Both the position numbers and the translations under genes were made by a program. Of a stretch of DNA of 64,000 nt, positions 54,403-64,000 are shown piece after piece; the stretch's first letter is position 1, and every line of letters starts with the position of its first letter. Source of the stretch: Lamellibrachia satsuma. Lineage: Eukaryota; Annelida; Polychaeta; Sabellida; Siboglinidae. The stretch lies in contig BSQZ01000001.1 in the NCBI GenBank assembly GCA_033239005.1, positions 6,732,001 through 6,796,000 of the forward strand. The letters run 5' to 3'. Under the pieces are notes generated by a model, which worked only from the letters and a program-made list of their open reading frames with translations, was not told the DNA's origin and made no database searches.

Positions 54403-54744
54403 CATGTGAGATATGTCAGTCAGTGAGATAGGTGTGTCATGAGAAACAGGTTCTGGAGAGAATCATGTCACTGTCATAGGCACCAGTTTTCTAAATGATG
54501 CATCATAGTCACAGAACACCATGTATGTAGAGGGATGCTAAAATTTTGCAACTGTTGAATTGAAATGTTTTTTTCATAAGCAATTTATATACTGTTTATG
54601 AAAATGTTGATCATATTCTTGGATTTACTAAACATAACTTTTTTTTTACCAGACTAACGATGCTTTTCCTCTTTGTTCCCTGCTGTACATGGGTTAGGGT
54701 CAGGTAAAATATTGTCGAGTCACTTTTTCTGTTGTTTCTTTCCA

Positions 54745-55400
54745 TACTTTTCTATCGGCCGCCCCCTCTCCATCTTTCATCCTCCCCCGATCTTCTCGTA
54801 TCCCACCACACGCAGTCCTTCCATCTTAGCTGTTCGCTTCCCCTTTTCTTGCATTCTTGATGTTTTCTACCTCTCTCTTCCACTCTCTTTACTAGTTTGT
54901 CTGCATCCATCCTTACCATGTGGCCTGTCCATATCACCTTGCTTCTCACCAATCTTCCTGTTCAGCTGCCCTGTTGCGTCCCATCTTTCCTCAGGTTGTT
55001 CATCCTTCTTTCGTCAACACTTTTTGTTCTTGTTATTCGACGAACCCATAACCAAACTTACAGCTACTGTTGTTGTTCTGTCAAGGCCACTGTCTCTATA
55101 AACAGATACAGGCAGGCTGGTTTAATGCAAGCTCTCGGGACTTTCCTTTTAAGCTTTATCAAAAAGTTTCTGTCCAACATGAATCCCTCTACCTTTCCCC
55201 GAGCATTCGCTCCCTGTTGTATCCGACATCGCATTTCTACCTCTGAATGCCCATCCTCATTAACCATTCCTCCAAGGTACACAAAACCATCCACTTGGTT
55301 GATTCTCCTTACCATCCAAACGAATGTTCAAGTCCTCTCTCTGATATCCAACCCACATCACTTCTGTCTTCTCCCGGCTCATTTTCAGTCCGTGCTTCTT
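54745..55400 (-). pseudogene. LINE reverse transcriptase C-terminal fragment
   Basis: Minus-strand reading: VDGFVYLGGMVNEDGHSEVE, then RCRIQQGANARGKVEGFMLD (55300-55150), then after frame breaks WTGHMVRMDADKLVKR and LRWKDCVW (near 54900). This is the usual C-terminal half of a LINE polymerase. Several frameshifts are present. Confidence 0.82.
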
Positions 55401-56859
55401 GAGTTACGTAATAAAAAAAAATTATTGGAAAACAGGGCACCCTTTTTTTCTGAGACTGGACCCGCCCGTTATGTGAAGAAGAATGTTGTTATTAAGACTT
55501 ATTATTAAGACTTTTCCATGATAATTTCCCCTCACGAGAGGCTACCGCTGTTATAAGGTCATTGTACACTTTCAAAAGGGGTAGCATCATAAAAAGGCGG
55601 ACTACTATGTGCGTGCTTGCGTGTATCCTGCAGAAAAACTGCCATCTGGTGTATTTTCTGGTAAACTTGGCACCACCCTTTTTCAGAATCTGCATCCGCC
55701 ATAAATTGTGACCGTTAATATCGTTGAAAAACTTCAAATCAATAACTACAGGTACTTATTAGCGCCTATAGTCCAAACACACCAATATAGGAATTGTGAT
55801 TTTGTAAAGATACTAGTTGAATGGAACCAACTCAGTGAGCGTCGAGTCCGGGCTGGAACAATAGGCGACTTCAGCCAGCATACTTTATGCGCACTCACCA
55901 TCCGTCGTAGACTGTAGCCAATGTTGGGAACATACCAGAATTTTAGACATCTCTTCATGAAGATATGAATGGAAAATATAACAATTTCGATGACTGGTGC
56001 AAAGGTACCACTGTACAAAAATACCAAAGAATGGTGATCTCGCTAACTGTAGCAACTGAACGAACGAACAATCTTTTGAGAGCATGTTTTTTTAACTGCG
56101 ACATTTTCAGAAATCATCCCGGAACTCTCCGATTTATTGTCTCTGCGTCTCTTTAACCTTTACTGATATGTCCCCCAAGCTGATATATGTTATGTTTCGT
56201 CATCATTTTCCTAGATACCATTTTCGGTGATGCAATTAAATGCGTTCTGTAATATGATTGCCACGAAAAACAATACACTCCAGATGGGAAATGGACAACA
56301 TAGCATTTAGTTTTCTCGAGCAACATTGTTACGTATTTGGGTAACCCACCCTGATGAGATATCTCTCAGTTTTGTTTTAAACATATTCAGAGTGCTAGCA
56401 TTTAAACAGTTAGTAGATACGTTGCTCCATTCATGTATTCTTCTTCGTAAAAACTAACCTTGTATCCAAACAACACCGTTCTTTTTTCCGTAAGCCTGCA
56501 TACGATACACAATCTACCCCTATAGAACCTTTCTCTTTAGCCACTTCCAATACAGTTCTGTTTCAACATAAGTTACTTCACGTCCACGGTATTTTCTGAT
56601 GTTCTCTTCGCCCACGAGCCGGTAGTTGCATCAGTTTATTAATAACGTAAATATATTATAGCTACAATAATAGGTACTGTATATAATAGCAATGAATTAT
56701 AACAGAGAATCTCGACCAGGGTAAATAATGGATGAATTTCGATTTTCGGCCGTAAAATATATTCCTCCCCATCTACACACGCAAAAGCGGAAATATATGT
56801 TATAAATAATTTTCCCCATGCACACACGTTGGTGCAGCTATTTATGATATGATATGATA

Positions 56860-56949
<90 letters not shown>

Positions 56950-57141
56950 ATAACCAGCAACTCCCTTGCTTCAAAATACGCACATGCGCAGATACATAAA
57001 TTTACATAAGTAATTCAAATAAATCAAAAGTGAATAGTAATAAAGTTAAATAAGTAAATAAAGTAAATAGCAAAAATGGCATCAATACATTTCCAGCATA
57101 ACATGCACACACATTTAAAAAGAACATATCCAGTTTTAAAA
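55401..57141. other. Intergenic, AT-rich with (TA)n
   Basis: A long (GATAT)n/(TA)n tract occupies about 56845-56947. Near 56345-56530 a diverged minus-strand LINE tail is possible (frames around LNMFKTKLRDIS type) but too decayed to support. No exon recognised. Confidence 0.45.
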
Positions 57142-57627
57142 GATAAGGATAAGGATAAATTTTATTTGTCCCAACAGCAAAAAACATAGATAAATTATAT
57201 TGAGTGGCAATATAAATTATATAAATACATATGATACATGCACATATAGAACTGTACAATATATAATAGCAACTAATAAATCATCAATAAAAGTAATACA
57301 TTATGCACCAAAAAAAAAACATTTGCTGTGGGAAGGGAGACTCCTACTAAGACCAACAATGGTCGCTATCGTAGGAGCCACCCAAACTAACAATAACAAT
57401 AAACATATATTCCCTATACATATATTTCTACATTAAAAAAGTAGAGAGCATGTTTGGTTTTTTGTCTGTGTCTTACATATAATCAATTTAAGTGTGTGAT
57501 GATGTGTTGTACTGGTGTGTTTTATGTGTTGTTTTCGCCTGTACGCGTGTAAGCCTGTGTGCAAGTATACAAATTGAAAAGTTTAATTGTGATTGCATGA
57601 AGTGTGTTATGCTCATTCATAATTAAT

Positions 57628-60600
57628 TTAATTTAGTTGACATATATAGCAATTTAGGAGAGTGCATGTGTCATTATATTTTTGTAGCATGTAATTTTTG
57701 GCATAACTTGAAAAGCCTTTCAAACTATGAGTCACTATCTTGTCTATAACTAAATCAGAGATATTGTTTATAACATGTGGCAAGTTGTATTTAAGAATTT
57801 TTTTTGCAAATTCATGTTTAGTTCTGTAAGTATGTAGTTCAGTTGTTCTCCTAGTACTATAGTTGTGAATGTATGTATTTGGGGTTATTTGCCAGTTTAA
57901 AAAGTAGACAGGTAGATTTTGATGTCTATATTTGTAATAAAATTTAAGTTCTTGTAGTTTTAGTAAGTCTTTTACTTTTAGTGTGTTGAGTTTTTTAAAA
58001 AGTGGTTCTGTGTGTGAATTGTATTTGCTTAATGTTATAATTCGTACTGCTTTCTTTTGTATTTTCACTAATCTGTTTCTTTGATATCCCCATGTCGTAA
58101 TACAGTAATTAATATGAGGTAATATTAATGCATTGTATAACATAATTTTTATTTCTAAAGGTAATACATGTTTTAATCTGTTTAGTATTCCTATAGTTTT
58201 GGAACACTTATTTGAGATTTTTTCTCTGTGTTTTTTCCAATTTAAGTTAGTATCTATAGTTAAGCCTAGGTAGTTAAATTCTTCCACTTTCTCAATATCT
58301 ATATTATTTATTTTGAGAGATAATGTCAGTGTAGTTTTGTTTGGCATTTGGAAGGTCATATATTTAGATTTACTTTTATTTAGTGATAGCTTATTAATAT
58401 TAAGCCACTCAACTATTTTGAGGAGTTCTTCATTTATTACTGATTCTGTACTTTTATTTTGGACACTATCTCTGAAAGTTTCAATAGTGCTAAATAAAGT
58501 GGTATCATCAGCATATATTATAAAGTTAAACATTTGGCTGGCTTTTGAGAAATCATTTATATATATAGTAAATAATAGTGGTCCTAGGATGGACCCTTGT
58601 GGTACTCCAACTTTAATGAGTGAAGTTTCAGATGTGGTATCATCAAATTCGGTGTACTGTTTACGGTTGTTTAAATAGCTTTTAAATAAAAGAAGAGTTT
58701 TACCATCTAAGCCATAGTGTCTTAATTTATTTAGTAATATTGAATGGTCAATAGTATCAAATGCCTTGGAAAGGTCAAGAAAAATACTAATTGGTAAGTA
58801 ATTTCTATCCATTTTAGTAATGATGCCATCTACTAATTCAAGTGATGCATATTCGGTTGAATGATTAGGTCAAAATCCGTACTGATTATAAAAAAATAGC
58901 TTAGAATCAATAAAATATGCAGATAACTGATTGTGGATGATTTTCTCTAAGACTTTAGAAATAGTTGGAAGGAGAGAAATAGGCCTATAATTTTTGAATA
59001 ATGTTGGGTCATCGTTCTTGAAAATTGGAATTACTTTTGCAATTTTAAGTTTATCAGGAAATATGCCTGTATTTATGACTTGGTTAATTACTAAGGTTAA
59101 GGATTTAATGATTGCGGGTTCAATTATTTTCAGCAATTTTGAAGAAATGCCGTCGAATCCACTACTGTTTTTTGTAGGAAGATCATTTATTGTTTTCCTT
59201 ACAGTTTCTTCATTAACATTCTTAAATTTTAGAACAGATTTAACTTGTGTATTTAAATAGTAGCCATAGTTTTTATTTCCTTTATATTGAATGCTTTCTG
59301 CAATAGTTTGACCAATGTTTGTAAAATAGTTATTGAATTTCTTTGCTATATCAGTTTTATCAGTAATACTAGTACCGTTTTCTTTAAAAATTGTCGAGGA
59401 TGTTTTCTTTCCTTTATTTTTTGAAAGAATTTCATTGATGGTTTTCCAAGTATTTCTTATGTCATTTTTGAATCGGTTAAATCGTGATTCAAAATAATTT
59501 TTTTTAACTGCACGAATATTTCTTTTTAATATGGAGTTGTACGTTTTGAGGATAGCTTTTGTGGTCTCATAATCTGGTGAATTAGGGTCAGACATTTTTA
59601 ATTGTTTATAAAGTGTGTCCCGATATCTAATAGATTTTAACAGACCTTGAGTGATCCATGTCGAATTTTTATGTTTGTATTTATTAAATTTCATTATTTT
59701 AAATGGCATGTACTTATTTTTTGCGAGCATAATTTCTTCATGCATTATGTTATAATTTAGATTGGGGTCCTCATTTTGATGTTTATGTAGTTTGTTGTAA
59801 CAGTTATATGAATCTATTTCAATTTGAACTTTCTGCATGGCTTCTTCACTTTGTGTATTTATTTTTATAAATTTGGGAGGAAATTCTATTTTTGGAATAT
59901 TGTCTAGAAATAAAAAATAAGGTTGATGGTCTGAAAATGTTTTTGTGAAGATCCCAGCAATGCTTTCTAATAAAGATTTATTTAGCTTACAAAAAAAGTT
60001 ATCTATCAGTGTTCCATTGGTTTTAGTGAAACGAGTTTGGAAAGTAATTTGAGGGTAGAGACTATGTGATATTAAAGTATCAAAAAAATCGCTTTAGATT
60101 CTGTTCTCATTTATTTTAAGTAAATTTATGTTAAAATCCCCAGCTATAATGAGATTATTATTGCTATTTTCCAGAGATGATATAACTGATGAAAATTCAT
60201 CAATGAATTTTGTAATATTTTCGTTGCATGTTCTTGGAGGTCTATATATATTTCCAATGGTCATTGTCTTTGATAAATTATTTCCAGTTACTTTAATCAT
60301 TAGCCCTTCCCAGTGTTCGTACGTATTTAAATTCATTTTTACTTCAGATTTATATTTATTGTCCACATATATTAGTAACCCTCCTTTGTTGCTACACTTT
60401 TTCCCCTGTGTTATACAATCATATCCATCTAAAAAAAATTGAGAGAAATCATCATTATCAGCTTTCCACGTCTCATGTAAGCATATTACGCTAAATTTAA
60501 AATTGATACTACGTAAGTCCTCTACGAACATTTCAAGTTCATTAAACTTTGCATTTATAGACTGAATATTCGAGCTTAGAATACTAAAACTGTTAGTATT

Positions 60601-60810
60601 ACTGTTTGCTAAAATGGTGAACTTATCGATGTCATAATATGAAGAGCATCGTATTACTTGAAGCTCATGATTTTCATCATTATTTTCATTTGTACTTAAA
60701 ACATTACTTAGGTTGTTTTGATTTCCTCCTAAGTATGAGAGGAATGCTTCATCGGATGTTACTGTGCCTGTACCTTGAAATTGAGAAAATTCTTCAGTAG
60801 GTATCGACAT
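57628..60810 (-). pseudogene. LINE ORF2: endonuclease plus reverse transcriptase, two nonsense codons
   Basis: One frame of 1,060 codons interrupted only by TAA at 60094-60096 and TGA at 58870-58872. N-terminal APE-type endonuclease: LSSNIQSINAKFNELE, CLHETWK (catalytic ET), GGLLIYV, NIYRPP, IAGDFNINL, then SDHQPYF after the first stop. Linker, then the reverse transcriptase: NSSGFDGISSKLLK, YRPISLLPTISKVLEKI, YNQYGF, FLDLSKAFDTIDH, GVPQGSILGPLLFTIYIND and the catalytic FIIYADDTTLF (58518-58486). C-terminal part includes INYCITTWGYQ. Each stop is one substitution from a sense codon (TGA where family members have Arg in YGFRP). No frameshift, so it is a young copy. Confidence 0.9.
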
Positions 60811-61187
60811 AATTTAGATAGATGAGTGACAAATTAATATTAAATATGTTGATATTACTAATATTGCTAGTACATGTATACAGTTCTGGTGATATAATAG
60901 TCTTCACTGGAGAGGATAGTATTGATGACGTAATGACATTGATGACATAATAGTCCTTATTGGATTAATTATTTTAGACATACACGTGTTGTTATTGAGC
61001 AACAATTCATCAATGGAAAAAAAATAAATATAAAAAATTTATAACATAAGTAATAGCAATATAACATATTTTGTTCACTGATTAACCAAAATTGGGATTT
61101 ACTTGAGTCAGGTTTGGTTATGGTATTAGACATTTAGATGTAGTATAACCTGTCGTCGTTGACACTGGCAAGTTACTGCTGGCAAGG

Positions 61188-61912
61188 TCACTTCAGTAGC
61201 TTCAGCCTGACAAAGTCACTTTCTTCAGTGATGATGTGGGTTTTGGCAGTTTCTGGCGAGCCGAGAGCCTTAACAAACACTTTGCAGTTCCGCACCCAGG
61301 TGAAAGCAATCTTGTTTTCTTTTTGTAGCTTGCGTGCGGTTTTTGCCAGCGTAGCGTTTTTCGTAGTTAAGTGTTCGTTAACGTATATTTTTGTGCCCTT
61401 GAGTCGACGGGCATTACGCATAACCGCTGTTTTACTTCGTCTACTGACGAAACGGACGATGATGTCTCGCTGCTGGTTGTTGTCGTTGATACTGTCATTT
61501 CATCGTCGTCTTAGCGTGTGACACACGGAAATATCGTTCTTTGTTATGGGCACATCCATCTGTTTGTTGAACAATGCGAGGACATTTTCTTCAAGGGCAT
61601 CGTTCTCTCCAGGTGTGTTGAAGGTGTGCATCAGGTGTTGTTCGAAGTCCTGATATTATGATATTTTCCATTCGGGAATATTGTTCTAGATTGTCTACAC
61701 GGCTTTGAAGGTCTCTTATTTTTTCATCCTTTTCTGCGTTTATTTTTTCGAGTTTTTTTTACAAGTGAGAGTATCTCTGAGACTTCTCTCTTCGATTTCA
61801 GGATTTCATCCAACTTGTCACTGATGAAGTTTACCGATCGTTTCAGGTCATTGATCTCTTCGGACTGTTCAGGCATTGTTGGTTTGTCATTGGTACATCT
61901 ACTTTTCGGCAT
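61188..61912 (-). pseudogene. LINE ORF1, frameshifted
   Basis: Starts MPKSRCTNDKPTMPEQSEE and continues as a coiled coil (INDLKRSVNFISDKLDEILK). A frameshift in a poly-A run near 61755 breaks it. The coiled coil continues in a second frame (DLQSRVDNLEQYSRMENIII), with another shift near 61640 and an in-frame stop before 61500. The C-terminal part (TKIYVNEHLTTKNATL, KLQKENKIAFTWVRN, 61400-61260) resembles the FP-type C-terminal domain common in invertebrate LINE ORF1 proteins. Presumed role: RNA-binding chaperone of the LINE particle. Confidence 0.75.
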
Positions 61913-62110
61913 TGTCGTTGGACCACACGTTGGACCACCTACGCAGGTTGTATTTGGGCAGTTCTATAAAGTTCTCGAATTACACACAGCAGTCGCAGGC
62001 CAATTGTGTCTAGGGCAATTGTGTCTAGAGCAGGCAGTGTGTAGTGCGTAGTGCGTCTTTGTTCAATTTACCAGGTCTTTACAATAGGTCTGTTAATTCA
62101 ATTGTCAAGT

Positions 62111-64000
62111 TGTGTCTATTTTAGACGTCCGCATTCATATATTAAGTCCACTAACCACAACACTGTCACGGTCGAGTGAGCAAAGCTTCTGGTAGCCCAC
62201 AGGCAAACAGGTTCAGCGATTCAAATGCTTACTTTTCCATCATACTTGCCTGAATTTCTGTGCCAAATGATTCGAGTATTGATGCACCAGGAGTTTATGT
62301 GAACATATGTACAGTTTCTGTCAACAAGCGATGGCAATAATCCGCAAAATTCACACTAAATAGGAGCACCATATTGACACACCCACATCAGTGGAAGCCA
62401 TGACATTGTAAAAGAATAGTCTGAAGCTGCATCTCGAAGCTGTTATGGCACTCTGTTGCAAGCATGGCAAGAGGTAGATTGTTCCATAGGCGCTGAGCTG
62501 CGTACAAGGAAATTTTGTCGCCTTGAGTTCATGTAAGCGCCGGGGGGGGGGGTGGTGGGGCGGAGAGACACACAGAGACAGCTAGTGTCAATATTTGTAA
62601 GCACGACGCCGGTAATGCCTTTACCTAGCAGCACTGTTCAAACTGAGTAACCTGGCCCTAGCAAAACACAAATGGCCCATCTAGGATCTCGAAAAGTCGA
62701 TCAAAGTAACTCATTAATTTAACTTATGAGGCGGCGCAACAGGTTACACTCGGAAAAATTACGATTTCAGCCAGAGGGGTCATATGGCCCAATACCCCTA
62801 AGTAATCCACTGTCATATGTATTTTAGCAGCGGATTTCTAAACTTTAAAGTGGGGGAAAGTAACCCTAATTTGTGCACTATTATATCGCATGGTTAGTAC
62901 CTTGAGCCACTCACTAGAGGCCACTACGATAGCAGAGGCATTCCCAGATGACGGGTTTTAGTGAATGACCACCGCAGTTTGTCCTGGACCGGAGACGTGT
63001 GCAGATGGTAATACTCTACATTAGACATGTTGGCCTTCTCGCGGATCAGCTTTACATTTCTACACCATGGTGAGTTAGTTTTGTCACATATATACATATA
63101 TATATATTTGCCTTTTAATGAAGTAGACTTGGTAAAACTGTAGTTTAGATTACGTGTTTGAATTTGCCATTGGGCCCTTCAGCTACGGGCGTGGTTGTGT
63201 CGCAAGAAGCTCGCCTGTTGAATTCAATGTCGTTCGTGTATGCCTAGGCAGTGTCATACTGTGAAACTTAAGTACTTCAATAAATACTTAAATAAATACT
63301 TAGTATATAATCTGCATGAAACTAATTGTTTGTTATGTTATATTGTTATGTTTTATCATATATGCTTGGTTATTTGTGAAATTAAATTAAAAGTTATTTG
63401 TAACCTTGGTTTATGTGTTAAGTATGTCTAGCACGAACTAATGCGAACACGAGGTGCGGCTATTTCTGTTCAACAAGTTACTAATGTGGCGGTCGTTCAA
63501 TTACAGTGTCACGGTGGGTCTGGTAAACATGCATTCATCTGGCCGCTCCTATTTCGGTCACTGCAGAAATTGGTGGGAAGCATTGCGTAACGCATTAGAC
63601 AGTTTCAGCAGAGTTCTACTTTGCTAGCTCTACCTTGCTAGCTCCTTAGGCACTCACGTCAGCTGGATTTGTTGGTCACCTGTGCTCCATAAGCTTCGCG
63701 CCGAGATACTCCTACTTAAACACAGATACAATGGTATCTATTAGTGAATACTTATCAGTTTGCAGACGTTATTTCAAAGAAGACATGTTTAAGTTTTACA
63801 TACGATGTAAGCTAGATATCTAAGTTATATTTCTTAGCAGGACAGGGAGAACACCACTAATTTTTACTACCGTTCGTACTTTTAAGAACGGTAATGGGAG
63901 GGGTCTCAACCTAAGTCCCACCTGTTTGAGGGAGCGGGAACGTCCCACCAGTTTAGAGAGTACCATCTCCCACCAATCCAACCTCCCACCAATGTTGAGG
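62111..64000. other. Non-coding flank
   Basis: No exon or full element recognised. Notable only for a G-run with GGGGGGGGGTGGTGGGGCGG near 62541, a short (TA)n near 63090-63110, and a CCCACC-rich end (63920-64000) with repeated 'cccacca' motifs. Confidence 0.4.

Larger units (their letters stand above)
57142..62110 (-). mobile_element. Near full-length CR1/Jockey-type LINE
   Basis: About 5 kb on the minus strand with ORF1 (61912-61188), ORF2 (60810-57628) and a 3' end made of short ATCCTT repeats (AAGGATAAGGATAAATTTTA on plus, 57145-57164), the microsatellite-type tail known from CR1/L2-like elements. The 5' end is set only roughly by the end of recognisable sequence. Flanking target-site duplications were not identified. 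Clade assignment is from motif style only. Confidence 0.8.

Overview
The window is nuclear DNA from an animal. It is AT-rich, its genes have many exons with GT-AG introns, and it carries many degraded non-LTR retrotransposons, tRNA-derived SINEs, small inverted-repeat elements, minisatellites and long (TA)n tracts. The gene models resemble conserved metazoan genes. The retroelement types and the endocytic-receptor architecture fit a marine invertebrate, most likely a lophotrochozoan such as a mollusc. That placement is an inference; no single feature fixes the species.

Layout. 0.3-7.3 kb (+): the last seven coding exons of an LDL-receptor-related protein (YWTD propeller end, EGF, long Thr/Pro stalk, EGF, transmembrane segment, cytoplasmic tail with an NPGF motif), with unusually many tandem arrays in its introns and in one exon. 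8.7-10.85 kb: two degraded LINE fragments in opposite orientation. 11.4-12.7 kb (+): intronless RNF26-like ER-membrane RING E3 ligase, followed by another LINE tail. 16.9-18.9 kb (-): intronless BTB-BACK protein of the kelch-like group. 23.3-30.2 kb (+): HSPA13 (STCH), six recognisable exons, first coding exon not found. 33.0-44.2 kb (-): complete 13-exon KAT7/HBO1 MYST histone acetyltransferase, about 543 codons. 47.3-50.5 kb (+): 3' exons of an unrecognised single-pass membrane protein whose tail carries an NPEY motif. 52.3-55.4 kb: LINE debris, a SINE and two orphan exon-like stretches. 57.1-62.1 kb (-): a near full-length LINE whose ORF2 is open over 1,060 codons except for two nonsense codons.

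The genes do not form one pathway. They are independent housekeeping or signalling loci (endocytosis, ER ubiquitylation, ER-associated chaperone, chromatin acetylation). KLHL-like and HSPA13 appear to diverge from around 19 kb, and KAT7 and the downstream membrane-protein gene from around 44-45 kb, so two shared promoter zones are possible.

I see no prokaryotic-type system (no CRISPR, operon or phage). The most unusual observations are structural: a 44-bp intronic array in the receptor gene whose units copy the end of the transmembrane exon plus its splice donor; a MITE family whose terminal repeat has been amplified into a 27-bp array; a near-perfect 70-bp palindrome; a satellite of about 162 bp; and a recently mobile LINE.
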